Source: Serpula lacrymans var. lacrymans S7.9 (taxonomy: Eukaryota; Basidiomycota; Agaricomycetes; Boletales; Serpulaceae). Taken from it: 64,000 bases of DNA. The notes under the pieces are model-generated. The model was not told the origin of the DNA and ran no database searches. It saw only the letters and a list, made by a program, of their open reading frames with translations. Shown here piece after piece: positions 55,988-64,000 of this stretch. The stretch is from positions 1,994,126 to 2,058,125 of the forward strand of contig NW_006763294.1 of the NCBI RefSeq assembly GCF_000218685.1. The letters are read 5' to 3'. Positions within the stretch are counted from its first letter, which is position 1; every line of letters begins with the position of its first letter. The position numbers and the translations under genes are program-made.

Positions 55988-56374
55988 TGTTACGATAACA
56001 CAATTTCCGGACATCTCCTGTCCTTTTTATTCTCCGCTTTAACTTTATACTTTAAGTGCCACGCGGCATTTCCCTTTCTCGCACCGCGTTGCCTTTCTTT
56101 TACTTTTAGACTTAACTCTCTCATGCAGTGGAGCTGGCCATACGGGCTAGGCCCTATGACATCATCAGCCACTGCCTTCATCAACTGTATAGTACACATG
56201 TACAAACAACCTGTAGTAGTATATATACCCCAATAGATCCAGGAGACTCCTCAGCGAGTCCTCCTGTTGTATACCAACAAACTCTCTGCAGCTTAAGGGG
56301 TAACCACTCCCTCAAACATCTTCTTTATAGTGTGTTCTTGTGTGCGCCAGAGTAACTAACTCTTGGTTGTTACA
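55988..56374 (+). repeat. 5' LTR of gypsy B
   Basis: TGTTACGATAAC to GGTTGTTACA. The TATA box (TATATATA) is at 56,220-56,227, and the self-primer stretch AGCGAGTCCT at 56,253-56,262. Confidence 0.95.
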
Positions 56375-56376
56375 TT

Positions 56377-56386
56377 AGGACTCGCT
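56377..56386 (+). promoter_or_regulatory. Self-primer-binding site of gypsy B
   Basis: AGGACTCGCT, 2 nt after the LTR, is the perfect complement of AGCGAGTCCT at 56,253-56,262, which lies 33 nt after the start of the TATA box, where transcription should begin. No match to a tRNA 3' end is apparent. Confidence 0.75.
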
Positions 56387-56894
56387 CTTTCTACTCTCTC
56401 GCACGTTTGTGCAAAAAGTCCCACTGGGCACCCGGACTCCAGGGTGAAGGAGATTGGTTAGCGGTTAGGAATATCCCACATAGCAGATAGGTGCGCTCCT
56501 AGCGACGGCCTTGTAGTGCTTCGGGAGAAGAACGCAAACCTTTGATACGCGGCCCCCAGCGTTAAGGGGAGTACCTTAGCTCAGCAGTCGGTGTGGAACC
56601 ACTGTTGATTAGATTTAGAATACAAAGCTTTCACTTTCGAATACCTCTGACCAGGCCGGACACTTGCCTCCGCCAGTCTGGAGAAGGGTTGACAGCTTAA
56701 CAAGCGGACCACCCCCTGACAACTGTTCGGACCAGGGTTTATTACGTTTACATTTTATATACATTTTCAAATACTATAGTGTGGGTAGTCGGAGATTGAG
56801 ATCCGATACTCAGCTGGGAAGAGGTTGATCCGCAGATAGCAAGCGGGGACCCCCAGTTACCTATTTTTACGTTACCCAAAGAGAACAAGTCGAC

Positions 56895-57962
56895 ATGTCG
56901 TTGCAATCCCAAGATATGAATGTGCTACTGCACGCAATGCGTGTGCAGATAGCTGAATTAACCTCGCAGCTCGCCGAGATACAGGCCAACCCCCCTGTAG
57001 CAACCCCCTCGGTAGAGAAAAAGTTTAATAAGAAAGTCGAAGTCGTCGCTGACCCTGGCGCCTTCGAAGGAGACAGAGCGCGATTTGCCGAATGGTGGAT
57101 CAAGCTCCAGATTTGGGTCAAGGCGAACTGGGACGCTTTCGCCGACGACTTTGAGGTAGCCACTGCGGTGCTATCTCGCCTAAAAGGACCTGTGGCGGGT
57201 CGATACGCCCAAGTAAGACTCCAGGAATGCTACACCGCGGGTGTGTGGCCCACCTGGGACGATCTCAAAACAGAGATCGAAAAATATTTCAAACCGCAAG
57301 CTGAGCGTGACTAGGCGCGTCAGCAAATCCGTTCCTTCAAACAAGGAAACATGAGGACGGATGATTTCGTAACCCGGTTCCTGGCCCTCTCAATCCAAGG
57401 GGGTCTTGGCAATGAACACGCAGTGGAACTGCTAGAACGCAATGTGAACCCTCGCATTGCCGAACAGATCTATCTGCAGGATACATGAAGTGACAACTTG
57501 GCCCTGGCGGCTGAGGAAGTACGACGAGTCGGTAGAGCCATAAAGCTCTACACCATGCACCAAGGTGGCGAGTCCACCAAACAAAACAACATACCCCAGA
57601 GGCGCCCTGGGTCATCAAACCAACATCATAATCACTCTCACGGGTTCAAGCCGTTCGGGCTGCAACCAGGACAGGGTGCTCCTATGGATATCGGCGCGGT
57701 CCAAGGCGGACAAATGCGCAGATTCAAGGGCAACTGTTACAACTGCGGCCAAGAGGGACACATGTCCCAAGACTGTAGAAACGGGGCGCAGGCTGCCCAA
57801 CAAAAAAATAATCAAGGGCGCCAGGCGCGCCAACTAGAAATCGAAAAGCCGGACGATCAGCTCAACTCTTTGGCCGGTCGTTCTTACGACGAAATCCGGG
57901 CCTTCTTCTATGACCAACAGGTCAACGAAATGAAGGCTCAGGGAAAAGAATTCGGGGCTTAG
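56895..57962 (+). pseudogene. Gypsy B gag with two nonsense codons
   Basis: It encodes the capsid/nucleocapsid precursor. One frame runs from ATG 56,895 to TAG 57,960-57,962, interrupted by TAG at 57,312-57,314 (after ERD) and TGA at 57,486-57,488 (after LQDT). Before the first stop are a coiled N-terminus and a retrotransposon gag domain (FAEWWIKLQIWVKANW, AQVRLQECY). After the second is the CCHC knuckle CYNCGQEGHMSQDC. Both stops fit single transitions, TGG to TAG and CGA to TGA. No other lesion is seen in gag. Confidence 0.85.
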
Positions 57963-60900
57963 GTCACTTGGGTACCTTAGCTCCTGGTAAAAATGAAGTA
58001 AACCACAACAAAGTGGCCCCTGCTCCGGGGTGTTGCACGAGCAATAACGGAATGACGGGGATGGCTCCCCAATTTGTAAATATGTTTTTAAATTTGTTAT
58101 CAGAAGTATGTACTTGTATGAAGGAATGTAACTGTAATATTTATGATACTACCGCTGCACCAGCGTCTCCCTTGGAGTGTGGCCCCGGCGAGACAAACAC
58201 TAGGGTGCTTGATTCTGGTAAAACAAAAATAGAAAAACATGTGTCATTCAAAATTTCTTCTTCTTCTTCTTCTTCTTCTTCTTCTTCGGAGCCACCCTTT
58301 CCCGAAATCCCAAGGCGTGTGTTGATGCACACGTATTTATTCCAAAAGGAGATCCGTTTAGACGTTGGCGTGGAAAACCTTGCCAGGGGCAAAGTACACT
58401 CAACGAGCGCACTGCTTGATTCAGGCGCTAACGGGATCTTCATAGATCAGGTCTGGGCGGAGCAAATTGGACTCCCCCTTGTAAAATTAGAAACATCTAT
58501 TCTCGTCTATAACGTTGACGGTACGCTTAACGCAGGTGGCTGTATTACACACAAATGTTCTTTTGTGGTCGAATACCAAGGACACAGAGAACGAGTCACT
58601 GCCGAGGCTACCCAACTAGGGAAGATTAATTTAATCTTAGGCTGGACCTGGCTATTCAAACACAATCCTGAGATCAACTGGCAGACAGGGGTTGTCACAT
58701 TGTCACGTTGTCCCCAGGAATGTGTAAACTTGGGTAAACCAAATCATGTCCATCACAATGAGCGTCTCGAAAAGTTAAACGCTAGTCACGTTTACGAGCT
58801 CAGATCTTTAGAAAAGATCGACGATGACGATGATGAGGTAAAACCTGAGGAAGAGATTAAGAGGCTGGTACCTCCCGAGTACCACAACTTCTGGAAAGTC
58901 TTTTCGAAACACAAATCAGAGCGCTTCCCAGAGGCTAAGCCTTGGGACCATGCGATAGATTTGAAAGACACCTTCAAACCAAGGAAGGGACACATGATAC
59001 CGCTCTCTGCTCCCGAAAGAGACGAGGTATCTAGTTTCATAGACGAACAACTTAGGAAGGGTTACATCAGACCTTCCAAAAGTCCTATGACGTCCCCGGT
59101 GTTCTTCATTCCTAAAAAGGATGGTAAAAAGCGAATGATTATGGACTATCGTTACGTGAATGAGCACACAGTTAAAAATGCGTATCCGCTGCCTTTGATT
59201 AGTCAGCTGGTGGACAAACTGGCTGGCGCCAAAATCCTGACAAAAATGGATCTCAGATGGGGGTACAACAATGTACGAATCAAAGAGGAAGATGCTTGGA
59301 AGGCCGCATTCACGTGCCACCGAGGATCTTTCGAACCCCTTGTTATGTTCTTTGGGTTGACCAATTCACCGGCGACCTTCCAGAGCATGATGAACGAGAT
59401 CTTTGCGGATATGGAAAACTGTGTCGTCATTTACATTGACGATTTATTAATATTTACAAAGTCGGACGATGAGGCTGAGCATGACAGGATCGTGCAAGAA
59501 GTCCTTCGACGCTTACAGGAACGGGACCTATTCGTTAAACCCGAAAAATGTAATTTTAAAGTGAAGGAAGTAGACTTCCTCGGTATGATCATAGGCCAGA
59601 ACGGAATCAGGATGAACCCTGAGAAAGTTCAAGCTATTTTGGAATGGCCAGAACCTACTCGCGTCAAAGGAGTTAGGGCTTTCCTAGGCTTAGGTAATTT
59701 CTACCGAAGGTTTATTGAAAACTTTGCAAAAATCACGAGACCGTTGAACGATCTCACCAAAAAGGACCTTGTTTGGCAGTGGGGCGCCAAAGAACAGGAA
59801 GCTTTTGATAAGCTTAAACAGGCATTTACAACAGCGCCCATATTGGCATTCCCTGAATTAGACAAAGAGTTCCGGCTAGAAACCGACTCTTCTGACTTCG
59901 CCACTGGGGCTGTTCTATCAATCAAAAGCCCTGATGATCTTTGGAGGCCTTGTGCCTATTTATCGCATAGTTTGTCGCCTACAGAGCGCAACTATCAAAT
60001 ATACGACAAAGAGATGCTGGCCATCATTAGAGCTTTAGAGCACTGGCGGCACTACTTAGAAGGTGCTAGGCACCAATTCGAAATTTGGACCGATCATAAG
60101 AACCTAGAGTACTTCATGACGGCCCGAGACCTGAACCGGAGACAAGCCCGCTACGCGGTGTACTTGTCAAGGTTCAATTATAAATTAATTCATAAGCCAG
60201 GAAGCTCAATGGGGAAAGCGGATGCTTTATCTAGAAGAGAGGATCATGCCAACGGCATTGAAGATGACAACAAAGGTGTCACCCTGTTAGATCAATCAAG
60301 GGTTGCCAATGTTAGAATCGGGCAAGATTCCGCTCTCCTGGAAGTCTTCAGGAAAGACATCTCCCCAGAGGAAAAGGCGCGCCTTGACGGCAATAAAAAC
60401 TATTCATGGAAAGACGGGCTCTTTCATTTCAAAAACAAAATCTATGTGCCTGAGTCCGCAAGGATCAAGGCAATGGATAGACATCATGACACTCCAGTGG
60501 CTGGGCACCCTGGATGGCAACGAACAATGGAGTTGATCTCCAGAAACTACATGTGGCCGGGCATGGTCAAAGACATACAGGAATACGTAAAATCCTGTCT
60601 AAGATGCGCCATGGCCAAGAATTCCCATCAACCGCCGGCGGGTAAACTCATGCCGAACCCGATACCAGCTGGCCCCTGGCAGGATATATCGGTGGACTTC
60701 ACGACGGATCTGCCCGAGTCAAATGGGTACGATTCAGTAATGGTGGTAGTGGACCGCTTCTCCAAAGAAGTGGTATTCATACCCACCAACAAAACCATCA
60801 CCGCCGCCGGTACGGCAGACCTATTTAAGGATTTCGTATGGTCAATCCATGGGTTACCAGAAACGGTAATCTCCGATAGAGGACCGCAATTCGCTAGCGA

Positions 60901-61843
60901 ATTTACGAAAGAATTATGCTGGATGCTGGGCATCAAACCTAAATTATCCACGGTGTTCCACCCGCAAACCGATGGACAAACGGAGAGACTCAACCAGGAG
61001 TTGAAACAGTATCTCCGGATATTTATTAACGACAGACAGACAGATTGGGCCAAGTGGCTAAAGATAGCCCAGTTCTCTTATAATATTAAACAGTCATCGG
61101 CTACAGGAAAGGCACCATTCGAGGTTACTAGATCGTACCTCCCCAGAATGGGTGTAGAACCTGGCAAAAGCAAAAACGAGGCTGCTGGGAACATGGCAAA
61201 AGACATGAAGTCTGCCTTGGACGAAACGCGCAAAGCGCTATTTAAAACTGCGGAGCAGATGAAAGACAGGGCAGAGCGTAGACGCTCTAAGGCCCCTGAT
61301 TACAAGGTCGGCGACCTGGTCTGGTTAGACACCGACCACTTGAAATTAAAAGACCGGCAGTCTAGAAAACTGACCGAAAAGTGGATTGGCCCTTACCGGA
61401 TTAAGGAAGTCAAACCTAATGCGGTGGAGCTGGAACTCCCAAAACGAATGAGGGTGGTACCCACGGTTAACATTAGCCGTGTGAAACCCTACAAAGGACC
61501 GCTGCCGGGACAGCGCGTAGACCGGCCCGGTCCGGTAGTAGTCACCCAGGAAGGTGAAGAAGAGTTCGAAGTCGAACGGGTGGTAGATGCACGCTTGAAG
61601 CATGGAAAATTAGAGTTCCTGGTCCTATGGAAGGGCTATGGAGACGAGGACAGAACGTGGGAACCAGAATCCCATCTGGAAAACTCCCGCGACGCTGTTC
61701 GCGAATTTTATTCTAGGAATCCCTCAGCTCCCAGGAAGCTTAGAGGCATGGATTCAAACCTTTTTAATTTCCTCTTTCAACCTATGCCCGAAAATTTTAC
61801 CACTACCTCCGGAATTTGGTCTCGCCTGGAAGTCGAGCCTTAG
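57914..61843 (+). CDS. Gypsy B pol: protease, RT, RNase H, integrase, chromodomain
   Basis: The frame opens at 57,914 within gag; translation probably enters by -1 frameshift at 57,947, giving about 1,298 residues. A Ser run is encoded by a TCT tandem repeat near 58,255-58,288. Then follow retropepsin (LLDSGANGIFID), RT (KKDGKKRMIMDYR, catalytic YIDDLLIF), RNase H (ETDSSDFATGAVLS), the integrase HHCC domain (HDTPVAGHPG ... CLRCAMAK), the DDE core (SVDFTTDL, ISDRGPQF, NQELKQY) and a chromodomain (FEVERVVDARLKHGKLEFLV). No stop or frameshift was found, so the enzymes look intact. Confidence 0.92.
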   Translation, partial: PTGQRNEGSGKRIRGLGHLGTLAPGKNEVNHNKVAPAPGCCTSNNGMTGMAPQFVNMFLNLLSEVCTCMKECNCNIYDTTAAPASPLECGPGETNTRVLDSGKTKIEKHVSFKISSSSSSSSSSSEPPFPEIPRRVLMHTYLFQKEIRLDVGVENLARGKVHSTSALLDSGANGIFIDQVWAEQIGLPLVKLETSILVYNVDGTLNAGGCITHKCSFVVEYQGHRERVTAEATQLGKINLILGWTWLFKHNPEINWQTGVVTLSRCPQECVNLGKPNHVHHNERLEKLNASHVYELRSLEKIDDDDDEVKPEEEIKRLVPPEYHNFWKVFSKHKSERFPEAKPWDHAIDLKDTFKPRKGHMIPLSAPERDEVSSFIDEQLRKGYIRPSKSPMTSPVFFIPKKDGKKRMIMDYRYVNEHTVKNAYPLPLISQLVDKLAGAKILTKMDLRWGYNNVRIKEEDAWKAAFTCHRGSFEPLVMFFGLTNSPATFQSMMNEIFADMENCVVIYIDDLLIFTKSDDEAEHDRIVQEVLRRLQERDLFVKPEKCNFKVKEVDFLGMIIGQNGIRMNPEKVQAILEWPEPTRVKGVRAFLGLGNFYRRFIENFAKITRPLNDLTKKDLVWQWGAKEQEAFDKLKQAFTTAPILAFPELDKEFRLETDSSDFATGAVLSIKSPDDLWRPCAYLSHSLSPTERNYQIYDKEMLAIIRALEHWRHYLEGARHQFEIWTDHKNLEYFMTARDLNRRQARYAVYLSRFNYKLIHKPGSSMGKADALSRREDHANGIEDDNKGVTLLDQSRVANVRIGQDSALLEVFRKDISPEEKARLDGNKNYSWKDGLFHFKNKIYVPESARIKAMDRHHDTPVAGHPGWQRTMELISRNYMWPGMVKDIQEYVKSCLRCAMAKNSHQPPAGKLMPNPIPAGPWQDISVDFTTDLPESNGYDSVMVVVDRFSKEVVFIPTNKTITAAGTADLFKDFVWSIHGLPETVISDRGPQFASEFTKELCWMLGIKPKLSTVFHPQTDGQTERLNQELKQYLRIFINDRQTDWAKWLKIAQFSYNIKQSSATGKAPFEVTRSYLPRMGVEPGKSKNEAAGNMAKDMKSALDETRKALFKTAEQMKDRAERRRSKAPDYKVGDLVWLDTDHLKLKDRQSRKLTEKWIGPYRIKEVKPNAVELELPKRMRVVPTVNISRVKPYKGPLPGQRVDRPGPVVVTQEGEEEFEVERVVDARLKHGKLEFLVLWKGYGDEDRTWEPESHLENSRDAVREFYSRNPSAPRKLRGMDSNLFNFLFQPMPENFTTTSGIWSRLEVEP
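57941..57984 (+). promoter_or_regulatory. -1 ribosomal frameshift signal of gypsy B
   Basis: The heptamer G GGA AAA (57,941-57,947) is in the correct gag frame. Six nt later a stem of 11 positions (57,954-57,964 with 57,974-57,984; nine Watson-Crick pairs, one G-U, one mismatch) encloses a 9-nt loop. The gag stop at 57,960 lies within the stem, and the pol frame, open since 57,914, is the -1 frame. Confidence 0.75.
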
Positions 61844-61854
61844 AAGGGGGGTAG

Positions 61855-62241
61855 TGTTACGATAACACAATTTCCGGACATCTCCTGTCCTTTTTATTCT
61901 CCGCTTTAACTTTATACTTTAAGTGCCACGCGGCATTTCCCTTTCTCGCACCGCGTTGCCTTTCTTTTACTTTTAGACTTAACTCTCTCATGCAGTGGAG
62001 CTGGCCATACGGGCTAGGCCCTATGACATCATCAGCCACTGCCTTCATCAACTGTATAGTACACATGTACAAACAACCTGTAGTAGTATATATACCCCAA
62101 TAGATCCAGGAGACTCCTCAGCGAGTCCTCCTGTTGTATACCAACAAACTCTCTGCAGCTTAAGGGGTAACCACTCCCTCAAACATCTTCTTTATAGTGT
62201 GTTCTTGTGTGCGCCAGAGTAACTAACTCTTGGTTGTTACA
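61855..62241 (+). repeat. 3' LTR of gypsy B
   Basis: 387 bp, no difference from the 5' LTR noticed by eye. The GTTTT target repeat follows. Confidence 0.95.
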
Positions 62242-62284
62242 GTTTTTGTGTGTGGTTTTCTAACAACAGTTCTCATCATCGACA

Positions 62285-62417
62285 CCGGTGCGGAGAAAAA
62301 GGACATATGAGTTTCAAGTGCAAAGATGCACAAACAAAGAAACCCCAGTTTAATGTCCGAAAATTCTTAGAGAAGATGACAAAAGAGGAAAGAGAAAAAC
62401 TCCTGGTGGGTTTTTAA
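62285..62417 (+). pseudogene. Gypsy C gag, C-terminal end
   Basis: It resumes at the zinc knuckle without its first Cys codon, CGEKGHMSFKC, and runs to TAA at 62,415. The capsid part of gag is absent from the window. The heptamer G GGT TTT (62,408-62,414) lies directly before the stop in the gag frame, and the -1 frame is open onward, so pol was probably reached by frameshifting, as in family B. Confidence 0.65.
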
Positions 62418-64000
62418 AGAGGCTAGCAGTACCGCATCAACTGGCTGCGCCCCAAAAAGACATTCCAAATCGATTTCTCCCTTTAACTGTGGAGACATGT
62501 ATTTGTATTTTACCAGATAGCATTGAGAATAAATCTATTGAAAATCCACAGGCAAAGAAAGAAATTAGAAACAAAAGAGATGCAAACAAAAAAAGAAGCA
62601 CAACCACAGCAGAAGCAGCGCATAGTGATGAGACGTCCACAGTTCCGACGGCGGGCAAATCACTAGAAAGTGCAGCTCCGACGGCGGATGCTAAGATTCC
62701 TACACCCAATGCTGCAAGCTCTACGGAGACAAACACAACAGAGACTGTAGAAGAGAGGTCAGGAACCCCTTTAAATAAAAACCTAGAAAAAAAAGTATGG
62801 ACCCCAGAATGGGTCGTAGACAGGCTTAGAGACCAAAAGGAAGAGAGATCTATTGGAACCTTGAGTGCCTGGACACACAAAAAAAAAGCAGAGAAGTAAC
62901 TCATGCAAAAAGATGTTCATGAGTTACCAAGGAAGAAGCTGTACAAGCAATCATTGAAATGGCCTCCCCTAAAAAGTACATTAGGGGCACCCAAGGCAAT
63001 CAAATGAATGTAATGTGCAAGCTTACTACCTTAGACACTCTGAAATCAGAAACAATCAAAGCACTATTGGACAGTGGATGTACCGGGAGTTGCATCAACC
63101 TACAATTTGTGAAAGATCAAGGATACAAAATAAGAAAGATACTGAGACCAATACCAGTCTACAATGCAGATGGTACTCTGAATACAAACGGAGCTATCAA
63201 AGAATTTGTAATACTACTTATGGAGATTAACAACCATATCAAAAAGATCAGTTTTGCGGTAACTAATCTAGTTACCGGAAGAATGTTCTTAGTGTAGAAA
63301 TTATATTACATAAGCAAACTTTGGAGCTTCACCCGAAGATTTACTCTGTGATTACAACCGGCCTTTGGTGGCTATCATTGTCTTTCACATGATATTTACA
63401 TATGATTGTTATATAAGAAGCATGTATTTATGTTGTTATGACATTTGTTTTCCCCCAAGGAATCCTTCTCCCATGCCTGTTCCTGCGCCCTGAGGGACCA
63501 GATACCCAACACTTAGGACATGAATGGCTAACCAAGCACAATCCCATAATAGACTGGAAGGAATCACGGATATTATTTGAAAGATCCCCCAAAGAGTGTA
63601 AAGCACAGATCTGAATCTCTGATCCAGAGGAAGATCCTGACACGTTCTTTGATGAGCTAGACAGAGAGGCGGGAGAGAGATTGATTCAAGTAAATCTCAC
63701 AAATTTTGAAGACACTACCATAGATAACCAGTATTACCATATTCAAGCCCAAGGCACAACAGCACAACAGCTAGCTGAAGCCGCAGGTAAAGACAGAAAG
63801 AAGGTGGATTCAAAAAAAATAGTGCCCAAATATCTACATCAATACAAAGATGTATTTGGTAAAAAAGAGTTTGATGCACTACCAAAGAGAAGACAATGGG
63901 ATCATGCGATAAAGCTGATACCAGGAGATCACTCTCTTGATTGCAAAATCTATCTGTTAGCACGAGGAGAACAAGAAGAATTAGACGCATTCCTAAAAGA
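62414..64000 (+). pseudogene. Gypsy C pol, protease to start of RT, broken
   Basis: The -1 frame runs from 62,414 through a Lys/Thr/Ala-rich linker to a stop at 62,899. After a shift in an A run the protease frame follows (KYIRGTQGNQM, LLDSGCTGSC, PIPVYNADGTLN), close to family A. A solo LTR interrupts it after GRMFL at 63,293. The frame then resumes (LGHEWLTKHNP) but has a further TGA near 63,613, and continues as AEAAGKD and DALPKRRQWDHAI to the window end. Confidence 0.8.
63293..63511 (+). repeat. Solo LTR, 219 bp, in gypsy C protease
   Basis: It starts TGTAGAAATT and ends ATACCCAACA (TG...CA). The 5-bp target duplication CTTAG is at 63,288-63,292 and 63,512-63,516. The family A sequence gives the empty site. 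A TATA-like GTTATATAAG lies near 63,410. The parent family is not otherwise present in the window. Confidence 0.85.

Larger units (their letters stand above)
55988..62241 (+). mobile_element. Gypsy family B chromovirus, complete, 6,254 bp
   Basis: Two 387-bp LTRs (55,988-56,374 and 61,855-62,241) look identical along their length. The target duplication is GTTTT (55,983-55,987 and 62,242-62,246). A primer-binding site, gag, a -1 frameshift signal, a complete pol and a polypurine tract (AGAAGGGGGGTAG) are present. The pol frame is open for nearly 1,300 codons, but gag has two in-frame stops. It is the youngest insertion seen here, since it splits R1, which splits gypsy C. Confidence 0.95.
54271..62284 (+). 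mobile_element. Repeat R1, copy 3, with internal inversion, split by gypsy B
   Basis: It starts TGTCATGCACC and ends ATCATCGACA like copy 2. Without the family B element it is about 1.75 kb. The segment 54,309-54,635 is inverted relative to copies 1 and 2. The flanks (AACAT on the left, CCGGT on the right) do not form a target duplication. Confidence 0.75.
53739..64000 (+). mobile_element. Ty3/gypsy family C element, nested, runs off the window
   Basis: The 5' LTR is at 53,739-54,081 with a primer-binding site directly after it. After a short gag start the element is interrupted by R1 copy 3 (which holds the family B element), then resumes at 62,285 inside the gag zinc knuckle (CGEKGHMSFKC). 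It continues through the gag/pol junction, protease and the start of RT to the window end. It is decayed: an A-run frameshift near 62,880, an in-frame TGA near 62,920, a solo LTR in the protease and another stop near 63,613. Confidence 0.8.

Noticed and set aside
58250..58290. TCT microsatellite in gypsy B pol as a sign of error
   Set aside because: It keeps the frame and encodes a Ser run before the protease; the pol frame is intact.
1..64000. CRISPR arrays, rRNA genes, viral integrations other than retrotransposons
   Set aside because: No regularly spaced repeats, rRNA-like stretches or virus-specific genes were seen on either strand.

Overview
The window is nuclear DNA of a filamentous basidiomycete, most likely a mushroom-forming agaricomycete. 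The genes carry many short GT-AG introns of about 48-90 nt. There is a pair of class I hydrophobins, and the proteins have the character of agaricomycete QCR8, OST4, SNF5 and Hcs1. No prokaryotic, organellar or CRISPR features were seen.

Layout. (1) 1-15.8 kb is a nested transposon block. It holds the 3' part of a Ty3/gypsy chromovirus (family A) with its 3' LTR, a solo LTR of family C, a truncated copy of a 1.8-kb non-coding repeat (here 'R1'), and a four-level nest. In the nest, a TTAA-flanked MITE carries a 209-bp tRNA-gene-bearing element in one terminal repeat and a full-length Ty1/copia element in its body. The copia is split by an R1 copy, and that R1 copy is split by a solo LTR of gypsy family B. 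(2) 16-52.5 kb is a nearly transposon-free gene island: ketopantoate reductase (-), TPT-type transporter (-), RING protein (+), P-loop ATPase (+), Hcs1/IGHMBP2-like helicase (-), two tandem M20 peptidases (+,+), QCR8 (-) divergent from OST4 (+), a Cys-rich small protein (-), a 59-aa membrane protein (-), a hypothetical gene (+), two tandem hydrophobins (+,+) and SNF5 (-), which contains a 100-N assembly gap. (3) 52.6-64 kb is a second nested block. A family C gypsy element starts with its 5' LTR at 53,739 and runs off the window. It is split by an R1 copy, which holds an almost intact family B gypsy element (6.25 kb, apparently identical LTRs, GTTTT target duplication). Its protease region is split by a further 219-bp solo LTR.

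Mechanistic signals in the transposons. Families B and C both have a primer-binding site just after the 5' LTR that is complementary to a stretch inside the same LTR, 33 nt after the TATA box. This is the arrangement expected for Tf1-type self-priming. Family A has the matching LTR stretch at the same spacing. At its gag/pol overlap, family B has a -1 frameshift heptamer, a 6-nt spacer and a strong hairpin. Family C also has a -1 heptamer at the end of gag. The copia element instead matches the anticodon arm of initiator tRNA-Met, and its gag ATG lies inside that primer site. Most element copies carry nonsense changes that look like C-to-T transitions.

Exon structures were assembled by hand from frame, splice sites and protein continuity. 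For the main genes every exon phase closes and the total is divisible by three.
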